A program made the translations under genes and the position numbers. Shown piece after piece: positions 43,715 to 51,172 of a stretch of 64,000 nt of DNA. Within the stretch, counting starts at the first letter, position 1. Each line of letters starts with the position of its first letter. Under the pieces are notes generated by a model. It was not told where the DNA came from. It worked only from the letters and a program-made list of their open reading frames with translations, and made no database searches. The DNA is from Faucicola osloensis_D (lineage in GTDB: Bacteria > Pseudomonadota > Gammaproteobacteria > Pseudomonadales > Moraxellaceae): NCBI GenBank assembly GCA_020041925.1, contig CP083409.1; one strand, 5' to 3'.

Positions 43715-44484
43715 CTATCGGGACGAGCTTGCGCATCGGCAATGTAATCTACCGCTACTTCACCCAACGCAAGGGTAAGATTAGCAATAATATGAGAGGT
43801 TTTGACGATTTCTAGCACAGGTAATTTTGACACGGGTGCCATCACATGGTCAAATAACTGTAAGGTAGCAGGTCCTGTATAGGCTGCTTTGACTTCTACA
43901 TCGGTCAAATAATAACGCACCAACTCGCAAATACGCGGCGTGCCATCGACATGGGGAATGAGTTTTAATAAATAATTGGGCGTTTTTTCCATATTGGCTT
44001 TAACGGTGGCTTTGTCCAGCTCATCATATTTATACGCCATAGTGCCTGTGGCTACGCGCACACTACCATAGTCGAGGGTGCCAAGTAGGGTGTCGGTGTT
44101 GTCAACGGTTAATACAGGCGATGCCATTTTTTTTGGAAAACCCCACAGCTCACGCCCGCCCGCGGTAGGTCCAAAGTCATCCAAAAACATACAATGGGTA
44201 TAATTGGCATGACGACCTTCGGCATCAATCACTTCAATCACTTGTCCTGATTCAGTATAGTTGCCGAATCCTGTGCTGTTGGGCATGCGGATAAACTCGT
44301 AACTCACCAGTGCCTCATCAGTGATTTGGAGTGGCTCAGGTACAATATCGCGCAGTTTTTCGGGATCAGTGCGGTAGGTGATGATAAAGTATTCGCGGTC
44401 AAAAAATTCGTAAGGACCATTCGAACAAGGTGGGGCAGTAAAAGGCATAAACGTCGCGTTATCTAAGATATCACTCGCTTTCAT
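43702..44484 (-). CDS. adc: Acetoacetate decarboxylase
   Basis: It decarboxylates acetoacetate to acetone and CO2 through a Schiff base. The family motif ELWGFPKKMASP (residues 112-123) supplies the lysine pair at 118-119, of which the first is expected to be the nucleophile. EFIRMPNSTGFG, YTHCMFLDD and VRYYLTDVE are further conserved blocks. The length of 260 residues is normal. AAAGGAAAG precedes the ATG. With the dehydrogenase gene downstream it forms a two-gene set around acetoacetate. Confidence 0.92.
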   Translation of the reverse strand: MKASDILDNATFMPFTAPPCSNGPYEFFDREYFIITYRTDPEKLRDIVPEPLQITDEALVSYEFIRMPNSTGFGNYTESGQVIEVIDAEGRHANYTHCMFLDDFGPTAGGRELWGFPKKMASPVLTVDNTDTLLGTLDYGSVRVATGTMAYKYDELDKATVKANMEKTPNYLLKLIPHVDGTPRICELVRYYLTDVEVKAAYTGPATLQLFDHVMAPVSKLPVLEIVKTSHIIANLTLALGEVAVDYIADAQARPDSNFQ

Positions 44485-44494
44485 CAGCTTTCCT

Positions 44495-44547
44495 TTTTAT
44501 CTCGTTATTTTATCTAGTTATGCAATATTATTTAATTTTATCGTTAT
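44495..44547. repeat. 13-bp tandem duplication upstream of the acetoacetate decarboxylase gene
   Basis: TTTTATCTCGTTA (44495-44507) and TTTTATCTAGTTA (44508-44520) match at 12 of 13 positions; a partial third copy (TTTTATCGTTA) is at 44537-44547. They lie just upstream of the ribosome binding site. Confidence 0.82.
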
Positions 44548-44690
44548 GACATGAAGCAGGAAATATCATACACCCTTATGCAAAATCAGTCCCAAGACAA
44601 AATTGTTATGTTGTTGTAATGATTTTTTCACACCTGCATCCGCTTAACTTTGGCGATAGCAGCTTATCTGAGGGCAATGTAGGGCTGTTT

Positions 44691-45407
44691 TTATTGGCTA
44701 GTTAACAGTGCATGACCGCAGAGCACACTCACGGCATTCTCAGTGCGTAAGATGCGATTGCCAATATGCGCCACTTGGCAGCCAGCGGTTTTGAATAATT
44801 CGACTTCATAATCGATCCAGCCGCCTTCAGCCCCAATCACTAGCACATGTGGCAAGGCATTATCCCACACTTGGGTAAACTGCTCATTGGCGTAAGGATG
44901 TGCCAAAATCGCCTGTTTACCTGCGATTAAAGCAGGTAGTTCATCCTCAACAAAGGGTTTTAAGCGCTTTTTGAGGCTTACGGTTGGGCTTACGGTATCG
45001 CAGGCTTGTTGTAAGCCTTCATGGATATAGTTATCGAGCTGAGTTAAAAATGGGGTTTGCCAGTAGCTCTTTTCACTACGGTAACTATTGACCAAGATAA
45101 TATGCTGGACACCCATCGCCGTCATGTCCAAAAATAGACGACGCAATACCTTGGGGCGGGGAATTGCCAAAATAACAGTCAGTGGCAATTTGACAGGTGG
45201 CGCAATAGTACAGTGGATTTGCGATAATTCGATGCTTGAATCGTGGATATTGCTCACAACCGCTGTCCCTAAATGCCCATTTTTGATACCGACTTTCACT
45301 GTGTCGCCCAATGTCACTTTAAGCACCTGTTTTAAGTGCATCACGCTCGTTTTATCATTAATAATAGCGGTCGATGAGGTATTTTGTGGTAAAAGAATGA
45401 TATTCAT
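44691..45407 (-). CDS. rsmE: 16S rRNA m3U1498 methyltransferase RsmE
   Basis: This SPOUT-class methyltransferase acts on 16S rRNA in the 30S subunit. It has an N-terminal PUA-like domain (about 1-70) and the C-terminal knotted domain, with LVIGAEGGWIDYEVELF and LGNRILRTENA-like (IGNRILRTENAV) motifs that bind SAM. The length of 238 residues is typical. It lies just downstream of tRNA-Ser on the same strand, separated by a terminator hairpin. Confidence 0.95.
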   Translation of the reverse strand: MNIILLPQNTSSTAIINDKTSVMHLKQVLKVTLGDTVKVGIKNGHLGTAVVSNIHDSSIELSQIHCTIAPPVKLPLTVILAIPRPKVLRRLFLDMTAMGVQHIILVNSYRSEKSYWQTPFLTQLDNYIHEGLQQACDTVSPTVSLKKRLKPFVEDELPALIAGKQAILAHPYANEQFTQVWDNALPHVLVIGAEGGWIDYEVELFKTAGCQVAHIGNRILRTENAVSVLCGHALLTSQ

Positions 45408-45426
45408 AGGGATAAATCTTAGGCAA

Positions 45427-45465
45427 TAAAAAACCCCAAAACTTAATTAAGTCAGGGGTTTTTTT
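45427..45465 (-). terminator. Terminator of tRNA-Ser
   Basis: AAAAACCCC pairs with GGGGTTTTT around an inner dyad (CTTAATTAAG). On the minus strand it ends in a T run and lies 5 nt after the tRNA 3' end. Confidence 0.85.
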
Positions 45466-45469
45466 AATA

Positions 45470-45559
45470 TGGCGGAAGCTGAGAGATTCGAACTCTCGAA
45501 GGGCTCGCACCCTTGCCGGTTTTCAAGACCGGTGCATTCAACCGCTCTGCCAAGCTTCC
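45470..45559 (-). tRNA. tRNA-Ser (anticodon UGA)
   Basis: The acceptor stem GGAAGCT/AGCTTCC with G discriminator and encoded CCA (45470-45472) is complete. The anticodon loop CTTGAAA gives TGA. A long variable arm (AAGGGTGCGAGCCCTT region) is typical of class II tRNA-Ser, and the TTCGAAT T loop is intact. Total 90 nt. Confidence 0.97.
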
Positions 45560-45573
45560 AAATTGTGGTGGCT

Positions 45574-45601
45574 ATTATATACAAGTGAAATAACAATGCA
45601 A
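45574..45601 (-). promoter_or_regulatory. tRNA-Ser promoter
   Basis: On the minus strand, TTGCAT (45601-45596) and a perfect TATAAT (45579-45574) are 16 bp apart. The tRNA 5' end is 15 nt after the -10. Confidence 0.8.
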
Positions 45602-46034
45602 GCATTTTTTTACGTTAATGCAAAAAATATTAGCGAAAGAAAGCAAAAGAAAGCTAAATAGAAAGTTAGATAACTATGCTGAACACCTTGCTTAATACTT
45701 GGACTTCATACCTTGCGCTGATGTTAAGCAAAATATTGAAGCAAAAAACGCTTAATAACTCACCAATCCTGCGTCTAAAAATATTGATACAACGGATTGT
45801 TTTAGTGCCTCTATGTGACCCATTGCAGCTTAACAATAATGTTGAAAATTACCTTGCTGACACGTTATCACATTGTTAATATACGCAGCACTGCAATCCA
45901 TTAGATTTTCTAATGATTGTTGATAAAATTCTAAAGGTTGTGCGACTATTTGGCTAAATTTGTTCCACAATTTTTATCGCAAATGTAACCTTATCCCAGT
46001 TTTAGGGTTCGTCAGATAAAGGAGTGTATCTGTC
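45602..46034. other. Spacer between tRNA-Ser promoter and dctA
   Basis: This AT-rich region contains three copies of a 10-bp unit (AGCGAAAGAA, AGCAAAAGAA, AGCTAAATAG; 45632-45661). A 67-codon frame (45676-45879) has no ribosome binding site or recognisable product. AAGGAG at 46017-46023 serves dctA; no clear dctA promoter was found. Confidence 0.55.
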
Positions 46035-47372
46035 ATGATACCTATCGATACCACCACACTCGTGGAACCCCCCAAACCCCGTAAATGGTACCAAATTCTG
46101 TATGTACAAGTGATTATCGCCATTGTACTGGGTATCTTGCTTGGCGTCTTTGCCCCAGAAGTGGGCGAGGCAATGAAACCACTGGGTGATGCATTTATTA
46201 AATTGGTTAAAATGATTATCGCCCCCGTTATTTTCTTGACAGTGGTGACGGGTATTGCTGGTATGAGCAATATGAAGCGAGTCGGTCGTGTTGCTGGTAA
46301 AGCAATGCTGTATTTCATTACCTTTTCAACCTTGGCATTGATTATCGGTCTTGTGGTTGCTAATGTGTTGCAACCTGGCGCGGGTCTCAATATCGATCCC
46401 GCCACACTGGCAACAGGGAAAGATGCGGCTAAAGTGTCTGAGTATGTTAGCAAAGCGCACGATAGTACAATTACCGGTTTTTTGATGAATATTATTCCGG
46501 AAACCATGGTAAGTCCACTGACGGAAGGGAATATCTTGCAAGTGTTATTTGTTTCAGTACTGTTTGGTGTTTCTTTAGCATCCGTGGGTGATCGTGCTCG
46601 TCCCGTGTTAAACTTCTTTCAAGAGTTATCTGCGCCTGTGTTTAAAGCGGTTGAAATCTTGATGAAAGCTGCGCCGATTGGTGCGTTTGGGGCGATGGCA
46701 TTTACTATTGGTAAGTATGGGGTGCACTCACTGGGTAACTTAGCCTTTTTGATAGCCTGTTTTTATATCACTTCATTGCTATTTGTGCTGGTGGTGCTCG
46801 GTGCTGTGGCACGTTATAACGGCTTTTCAATCATCAAGATGATTAAATACATCAAAGATGAATTGCTATTGGTGTTAGGCACCAGTTCATCAGAAGCAGC
46901 ACTACCAACCTTGATGCAAAAACTTGAACGCGCAGGCTGCGAAAAATCAGTGGTCGGTTTGGTGATTCCAACAGGGTATTCATTTAACCTAGATGGTACC
47001 AACATCTATATGACCATGGCAGCGTTATTCATCGCGCAAGCCTGTAATATTGATTTGACATTGACCCAAGAAATTACGTTATTATTGGTCGCAATGTTAA
47101 GCTCAAAAGGCGCGGCAGGTATCACGGGCGCTGGTTTTATCACCTTGGCGGCCACTTTGGCGGTGGTGCCAACTGTGCCAATCGAAGGGATGGCGCTTAT
47201 CTTAGGGATTGACCGCTTTATGTCAGAGTGCCGTGCATTGACCAACTTAACCGGTAATGCCTGTGCGACGATTGTCGTGTCACGTTGGGAAAATGCGCTA
47301 GACAAACAGCGCTTGGACGCAGCGCTCAATGGTCATCCATTACCGCCCGTTGTGAATCATCCCACTGTATAA
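46035..47372 (+). CDS. dctA: C4-dicarboxylate transporter DctA
   Basis: This proton or sodium-coupled symporter imports succinate, fumarate and malate. It has eight membrane helices plus two re-entrant hairpins. The family motifs GTSSSEAALP (first hairpin, about residue 280), FNLDGTNIYMTMA (helix 7) and SSKGAAGITGAGFI (second hairpin) are intact. The 445 residues follow E. coli DctA closely, including MKPLGDAFIKLVKMIIAPVIF. The start ATG 46035 follows AAAGGAG. C4 acids such as these suit an oxidative, amino- and organic-acid-using organism. Confidence 0.95.
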   Translation: MIPIDTTTLVEPPKPRKWYQILYVQVIIAIVLGILLGVFAPEVGEAMKPLGDAFIKLVKMIIAPVIFLTVVTGIAGMSNMKRVGRVAGKAMLYFITFSTLALIIGLVVANVLQPGAGLNIDPATLATGKDAAKVSEYVSKAHDSTITGFLMNIIPETMVSPLTEGNILQVLFVSVLFGVSLASVGDRARPVLNFFQELSAPVFKAVEILMKAAPIGAFGAMAFTIGKYGVHSLGNLAFLIACFYITSLLFVLVVLGAVARYNGFSIIKMIKYIKDELLLVLGTSSSEAALPTLMQKLERAGCEKSVVGLVIPTGYSFNLDGTNIYMTMAALFIAQACNIDLTLTQEITLLLVAMLSSKGAAGITGAGFITLAATLAVVPTVPIEGMALILGIDRFMSECRALTNLTGNACATIVVSRWENALDKQRLDAALNGHPLPPVVNHPTV

Positions 47373-47413
47373 TTGTATAAAGAATAAGTCTATAAAAGAT
47401 AAGCGTATAAAAG
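47364..47413. repeat. Degenerate 15-bp repeats starting at the dctA stop codon
   Basis: CTGTATAA of the dctA end is followed by TGTATAAAGAATAAG (47374-47388), TCTATAAAAGATAAG (47389-47403) and a partial CGTATAAAAG (47404-47413). The two full copies match at about 12 of 15 positions. Confidence 0.75.
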
Positions 47414-47428
47414 CGTTGATGAATCGTA

Positions 47429-47465
47429 AAAAACCCAAAACATTTGCGTTTTGGGTTTTTTTATG
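47429..47465. terminator. Terminator between dctA and a convergent gene
   Basis: AAAACCCAAAAC pairs with GTTTTGGGTTTT around a short loop, with A and T runs on both sides. Confidence 0.9.
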
Positions 47466-47478
47466 GGGCTAAAAATGC

Positions 47479-47784
47479 TTAAGGTTTTGCCGTATCAGTT
47501 ATTTTGGTTTCTGACTCATTGGCTGTCTCCTCAATCGCTCCAAAAATCACCTCGTCTGACACCCCTTGACGCTTCAGCTTTTCGATAAAACGGCTGTCTT
47601 TGGCGAGTGAGTAGCCGACATTCTCGGCATCAAGTCCCCGGCGAATATATAAGCGAATCAAGCCTTGAATACGTGGAAAACCATGATTTTTGGCGACTTG
47701 GTTCAACAAATCCCGCATTTCTTCAGTGATTTTGATATGGATAGGAACCATGACTTGTTGACTTTTTTTGATTTTAGTAATCAT
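47479..47784 (-). CDS. Hypothetical protein, possible ribbon-helix-helix type
   Basis: The product is 101 residues. The N-terminal half (VMVPIHIKITEEMRDLLNQV ... RIQGLIRLYIRRGLD) has the strand-helix-helix pattern and residue spacing of ribbon-helix-helix DNA-binding proteins. The C-terminal half is acidic and helical and ends in a T/E/S-rich tail. ATG 47784 is chosen because GAGG lies 7 nt upstream; an ATG at 47790 is also in frame. No toxin or partner gene adjoins it, so an autonomous regulator is more likely than an antitoxin. Confidence 0.6.
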   Translation of the reverse strand: MITKIKKSQQVMVPIHIKITEEMRDLLNQVAKNHGFPRIQGLIRLYIRRGLDAENVGYSLAKDSRFIEKLKRQGVSDEVIFGAIEETANESETKITDTAKP

Positions 47785-47998
47785 TTGCATGCCTCGCGTG
47801 TGATCAATTTTTAGCAATGAAGCTAGATGTAACCAGTTTATCAATTAGACGGAAAATTTAGCACAATTAGATATCTTTAACCTAGTGTAATTATTTCATT
47901 GGCGAGAAACAAGCAAGGCAAACGTAAAATTCCTACAAAAATCTTAGCCAAATGTTGCATTAGCTTAACGCTCGATGCGACCATCAAGCCAATTTTCT

Positions 47999-48487
47999 TT
48001 ACAAAATTTGTTGTTCCCAATAGGTCTGTACCGATTTGTCGCATTGATAAACCCTCTCAACGATGCGATCGGCAGGGGCATTATTTACTTTTTTCACCAA
48101 TTCAACCCACAGCTCAGGCGTACCGAATTCAATAATCACATTGAACAGGGGCGTCATATCGCGCTGCAACAGCGATTGGTCAATCATATATGCGGCAAAC
48201 ACACACGCTTTCGGGTTTTTATCAGCCACTGCGCGATAAGCCATGCCATCAAGCAAGGCTGGCACGGTGATTTTGAATTCTGGTAAAAGCTGCATGGCTA
48301 AATGCGCGCTATCAGGCAGCTTGATTAATTCGATAAATTGGGTGATTAAGCTTTCATAGTAAGATTTATCATCTGACGACAGATTACCTTGCTGATGATC
48401 GCTTACTAGCTGGGTGATGCGGTCTTTATTAATCGCTTGTTGCAGGGCTAAAAATTGAGATTGGGTAGGGGAAAACGACAGCGTCAT
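47999..48487 (-). CDS. Hypothetical protein, 162 residues
   Basis: The function is not recognised. The sequence is soluble, all-helical and leucine-rich, with no signal peptide. Blocks such as FIELIKLPDSAHLAMQLLPEF and CVFAAYMIDQSLLQRDMTPL suggest a helical repeat-like fold. Good coding character and length support a real gene. It lies between the ribbon-helix-helix-like gene and the tRNA-Asn pair, with 214 bp of AT-rich spacer after it. Confidence 0.65.
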   Translation of the reverse strand: MTLSFSPTQSQFLALQQAINKDRITQLVSDHQQGNLSSDDKSYYESLITQFIELIKLPDSAHLAMQLLPEFKITVPALLDGMAYRAVADKNPKACVFAAYMIDQSLLQRDMTPLFNVIIEFGTPELWVELVKKVNNAPADRIVERVYQCDKSVQTYWEQQIL

Positions 48488-48588
48488 AACTAGTACCTTA
48501 TCAATAGTATCTTAAGTACTTTAGCAGGTGAGATAATAGGGTAGCAAACAAAGGCGTATTAAACAGCAAATTGCTAAACTTTGCTCAT

Positions 48589-48617
48589 AAAAAAACCCAT
48601 TCACAAGGGAACGGGTT
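48589..48617 (-). terminator. Terminator of the first tRNA-Asn
   Basis: On the minus strand AACCCGTTC pairs with GAATGGGTT (one G-T pair), followed by seven T residues, 28 nt after the tRNA 3' end. Confidence 0.8.
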
Positions 48618-48645
48618 CAAAATATACAACAGAATTTGGCTTGAT

Positions 48646-48721
48646 TGGCTCTCCAACCTGGGCTCGAACCAGGGACACATGGATTAACAGTCCATTGCTC
48701 TACCGACTGAGCTATTGGAGA
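48646..48721 (-). tRNA. tRNA-Asn (anticodon GUU), copy 1
   Basis: The 76-nt cloverleaf has acceptor TCTCCAA/TTGGAGA, G discriminator, encoded CCA (48646-48648), anticodon loop CTGTTAA (GTT) and GGTTCGAGC T arm. The sequence is identical to copy 2. Confidence 0.97.
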
Positions 48722-48742
48722 ACAGATAATCAAGTGGTGCGT

Positions 48743-48771
48743 ATATTACTGAGATTTAAAAAATGAGTCAA
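48743..48771 (-). promoter_or_regulatory. Promoter of tRNA-Asn copy 1
   Basis: On the minus strand TTGACT (48771-48766) and TAATAT (48748-48743) are 17 bp apart. A GC-rich discriminator (within ACGCACCACTT) follows, as in stringently controlled promoters. Confidence 0.8.
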
Positions 48772-48809
48772 GCATTTTTAGCAAAAAATATTAATAAAAT
48801 TCATGATGC

Positions 48810-48847
48810 AAAATGACCCATAGCAATCAAAATGACTCATAGCAATA
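48810..48847. repeat. 19-bp tandem duplication between the tRNA-Asn genes
   Basis: AAAATGACCCATAGCAATC (48810-48828) and AAAATGACTCATAGCAATA (48829-48847) match at 17 of 19 positions. Confidence 0.9.
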
Positions 48848-48875
48848 ACGATAGATAAAAAATACCACATAAAAA

Positions 48876-48906
48876 AAGACCTTTAACAAGCGTTGTTAAA
48901 GGTCTT
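48876..48906 (-). terminator. Terminator of the second tRNA-Asn
   Basis: A perfect 14-bp stem AAGACCTTTAACAA / TTGTTAAAGGTCTT with loop GCG is followed, on the minus strand, by a T run. It starts 7 nt after the tRNA 3' end. Confidence 0.9.
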
Positions 48907-48913
48907 CTTAATA

Positions 48914-48989
48914 TGGCTCTCCAACCTGGGCTCGAACCAGGGACACATGGATTAACAGTCCATTGCTCTACCGACTGAGCTATTGGAGA
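48914..48989 (-). tRNA. tRNA-Asn (anticodon GUU), copy 2
   Basis: It is the same 76-nt sequence as copy 1, with encoded CCA at 48914-48916 and GTT anticodon. The two copies are 192 bp apart and on the same strand, and each has its own promoter and terminator. Confidence 0.97.
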
Positions 48990-49049
48990 ATAAGCGGTAG
49001 AATTTTTTGTTAAACCTGAAAAAATCATCGCAGCGTTTAAGTGGTGCGT

Positions 49050-49077
49050 ATTTTAGCAAATTAACCGTGACTGTCAA
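49050..49077 (-). promoter_or_regulatory. Promoter of tRNA-Asn copy 2
   Basis: On the minus strand a perfect TTGACA (49077-49072) and TAAAAT (49055-49050) are 16 bp apart. The discriminator AAGTGGTGCGTAT (plus strand, 49039-49051) is shared with copy 1, but here about 50 nt of extra leader separate it from the tRNA. Confidence 0.8.
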
Positions 49078-49246
49078 GCCCTATATTACAAATATTCGGA
49101 TTTTTTTATTATTCAACCATTCTATGGCTCAACGGTTTTATTATTTAACTAGATTGTGGCTAGTAATCAGCCAGTTACTGATTGGCTATTGTGATGATAA
49201 GGCGAATTTGCTACTTTAGCGATTAAGGCATCACGGTATGGGTCAA

Positions 49247-49307
49247 GTTAATTCACAGCATTGATTCAAAGCCGCGTTGATTTAAAGCTATGTTAATTCA
49301 GAGCTAG
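49247..49307. repeat. Four-copy 16-bp repeat upstream of the thioesterase gene
   Basis: The consensus is GTTGATTCAAAGCTAG. Copies: 49247-49259 (13 bp), 49260-49275, 49276-49291 and 49292-49307. GTT-ATT-A-AGC is kept in all four apart from the first base of the second copy. The array ends about 60 bp before the thioesterase start. The rest of the 378-bp spacer 48990-49367 holds the tRNA promoter and no supported gene. Confidence 0.88.
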
Positions 49308-49367
49308 GCTGCCGAGGTTAATAATTTTTTATAATAATTGTTATATGAATTAAGAAGGATCGTCATT

Positions 49368-49880
49368 GTGCCCAACGCCATTGAATCAAATCAAAATTTG
49401 CAAGTTGCCCCTTTACAAAACGAACTTACCATGTCTGTGCTGATGACGCCTGACTTGGCAAACTTCACTGGCAATGTGCATGGCGGCGATTTATTAAAGA
49501 TGCTTGACCAAGTGGCTTATGCTTGTGCCAGTCGCTATAGTGGTGGTTACGTGGTGACGCTATCGGTGGATCAAGTAATTTTTCGTGAGCCGATTCATGT
49601 AGGGGAGTTGGTCACCTTTTTGGCAAGCGTCAATTATGTGGGTAAAACTTCGATGGAAGTGGGTATTCGAGTGCAAGCAGAAAATATCCAAAACCGTACG
49701 ATACGCCATACCAACAGTTGTTATTTTACCATGGTCGCGGTGGATCAACATGGCAAGCCAACCCGTGTTCCACCCCTTGAAATCAAAGATAGTTTGCAAG
49801 AATGTCGCCAAAAAGCTGCACAGATGCGTAAAGCATTGCGTTTTCAAAGTAACAATATTTCCCAATGTGATATCAAATAG
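49368..49880 (+). CDS. Acyl-CoA thioesterase (hotdog fold, YciA/Acot type)
   Basis: It hydrolyses acyl-CoA to free acid and CoA. The motif NVHGGDLLKMLDQVAY, with its catalytic aspartate on the central helix, and the strand FREPIHVGELVTFLASV are typical of hexameric hotdog thioesterases. The 170-residue form begins at GTG 49368, which has AAGGA 9 nt upstream; an upstream TTG would add ten residues. The C-terminal tail is longer than in YciA of E. coli. The DUF2059 gene follows 8 bp later. Confidence 0.88.
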   Translation: MPNAIESNQNLQVAPLQNELTMSVLMTPDLANFTGNVHGGDLLKMLDQVAYACASRYSGGYVVTLSVDQVIFREPIHVGELVTFLASVNYVGKTSMEVGIRVQAENIQNRTIRHTNSCYFTMVAVDQHGKPTRVPPLEIKDSLQECRQKAAQMRKALRFQSNNISQCDIK

Positions 49881-49888
49881 GCAAAAGA

Positions 49889-50563
49889 ATGCGTCATCAA
49901 TATCCCGCTAAAAAACCCAACACACCGTTAAATCCATCAGGGTCATTAAATGCTAAAAAATTAGCCTTGCTAACTTTATTGACCTCGACTGGTATGACTA
50001 TGTTGGTTCATCCTGCTTACGCCGAATTAATCATTCAGAACAGCCCAGTCAATGCTCAAACACCAGTTACGACTATCAATGAATTGCAAACCCAGCCCAC
50101 GGATGCATCGCTTGACAAGCTTATCAAGGTGCTACATATCGATAAAATGATTGATGAAATGATTGCCCAACGTCAGCAAGCTGCCAATATGATGAAAGGG
50201 CTACCTCAAGAGTTGCCTACGGATGAAAACGCGGGCATTTTTAGCCGTCATGCGCAAAAACAACTTAAAAATATCTTTGTTAAATATAGCACCGTCTTGG
50301 GAAAGCAATTAGACCAACCCATCTCTAAACAGCAACTGCAACAAGCCTATCAAGCGATTGCCAAAAAGACTTATACCCAAGCTGAAGTCGATGCCCTCAA
50401 CCAATTTTATGAGACCCCAATGGGACAACGCATCTTGGGCAAACAATCGCAAGTTTCCAGTGAGTTTGTGCAGGTGATGATGCCGACCCTGATAGGTGAC
50501 ACAAGCCAATTTGAAAAAGAGATGCCAAGCTTGCAAAAAGATATCGAAAAAATCTTTAAATAA
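49889..50563 (+). CDS. Exported DUF2059 domain protein
   Basis: A signal peptide runs to about residue 45 (hydrophobic core LALLTLLTSTGMTMLVHPAYA). The mature protein contains a DUF2059 region near the C-terminus, with KKTYTQAEVDALNQFYETPMGQRILGK and MMPTLIG, typical of this family of periplasmic helical proteins of unknown role. The length is 224 residues. It is 8 bp after the thioesterase gene and probably co-transcribed. A strong tRNA promoter begins right after its stop. Confidence 0.85.
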   Translation: MRHQYPAKKPNTPLNPSGSLNAKKLALLTLLTSTGMTMLVHPAYAELIIQNSPVNAQTPVTTINELQTQPTDASLDKLIKVLHIDKMIDEMIAQRQQAANMMKGLPQELPTDENAGIFSRHAQKQLKNIFVKYSTVLGKQLDQPISKQQLQQAYQAIAKKTYTQAEVDALNQFYETPMGQRILGKQSQVSSEFVQVMMPTLIGDTSQFEKEMPSLQKDIEKIFK

Positions 50564-50567
50564 CTAG

Positions 50568-50595
50568 TTGACAATCCATGACAAGTCTATATAAT
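50568..50595 (+). promoter_or_regulatory. tRNA-Val/tRNA-Asp operon promoter
   Basis: A perfect TTGACA (50568-50573) and a perfect TATAAT (50590-50595) are 16 bp apart, with a GC-rich discriminator (ACGCG). It starts 5 bp after the DUF2059 stop codon. Confidence 0.92.
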
Positions 50596-50650
50596 ACGCG
50601 TCACTTCGATGATATTGAAGCAACTTGATTGGCTTATAGATTGCCTGTCA

Positions 50651-50726
50651 GGGTCGTTAGCTCAGTTGGTAGAGCGTCTGCCTTACACGCAGAATGTCGG
50701 CGGTTCGAATCCGTCACGACCCACCA
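50651..50726 (+). tRNA. tRNA-Val (anticodon UAC)
   Basis: The acceptor GGGTCGT/ACGACCC, A discriminator and encoded CCA (50724-50726) are present. The anticodon loop CTTACAC gives TAC. 76 nt. Confidence 0.97.
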
Positions 50727-50753
50727 ACCTATATCATCGTTATCAGCTACCGT

Positions 50754-50830
50754 GCAGTGGTAGTTCAGTTGGTTAGAATACCGGCCTGTCACGCCGGGGG
50801 TCGCGGGTTCGAGTCCCGTCCGCTGCGCCA
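50754..50830 (+). tRNA. tRNA-Asp (anticodon GUC)
   Basis: The acceptor GCAGTGG/CCGCTGC (one T-G pair), G discriminator and encoded CCA (50828-50830) are present. The anticodon loop CTGTCAC gives GTC. 77 nt. It lies 27 nt after tRNA-Val in one transcript. Confidence 0.97.
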
Positions 50831-50873
50831 CTTATTTTAGTGGATTTAAAAACGAAATTTTTAAAGTTTTATG

Positions 50874-50905
50874 CCTCAAATCTCCCCTGATTTGAGGTTT
50901 TTTTT
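50874..50905 (+). terminator. Terminator of the tRNA-Val/tRNA-Asp operon
   Basis: CCTCAAATC pairs with GATTTGAGG around a 6-nt loop, followed by eight T residues. The 267 bp after it up to the KtrA-like stop hold no supported gene. Confidence 0.92.
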
Positions 50906-51172
50906 GGCTTAAATTTTATAATAAGTTATTGATTTTAAAAAATATGTTGTTTTATACATTTTTCTCTTGATGTAATTAGGAAAATTGATTTTGATTGTTA
51001 AGTTGAAAAGATATCCACGTTTGATATTTAAGTAAAACTAACGTGACCAAACGCTTGTGACCAAAAATTTTGGCTGATGACCTACAAGGTCGCAAGCCGT
51101 TGTTCAAGCACAAGAAGCCTAGCGAAAATCAAAAAATTAGCCACAACGACTAGATGCTTTGATGGAGTATTG

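Noticed and set aside
45676..45879. 67-codon ORF between tRNA-Ser and dctA
   Set aside because: No ribosome binding site, no recognisable domain, low-complexity AT-rich codons.
46326..46541. ORFs antisense to dctA
   Set aside because: They fall within a well-conserved transporter gene and have no independent support.
48646..48989. Duplicated tRNA-Asn as left and right attachment sites of an integrated element
   Set aside because: Only about 190 bp separate the copies, and there is no integrase or cargo; both copies are full tRNAs with promoters.
49007..49219. 70-codon ORF upstream of the thioesterase gene
   Set aside because: It overlaps the tRNA-Asn promoter and has no ribosome binding site or family resemblance.
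50906..51172. Possible small RNA gene downstream of the tRNA operon
   Set aside because: A short hairpin (GACC-TACAA-GGTC) is present, but there is no promoter and terminator pair, so no call is made.
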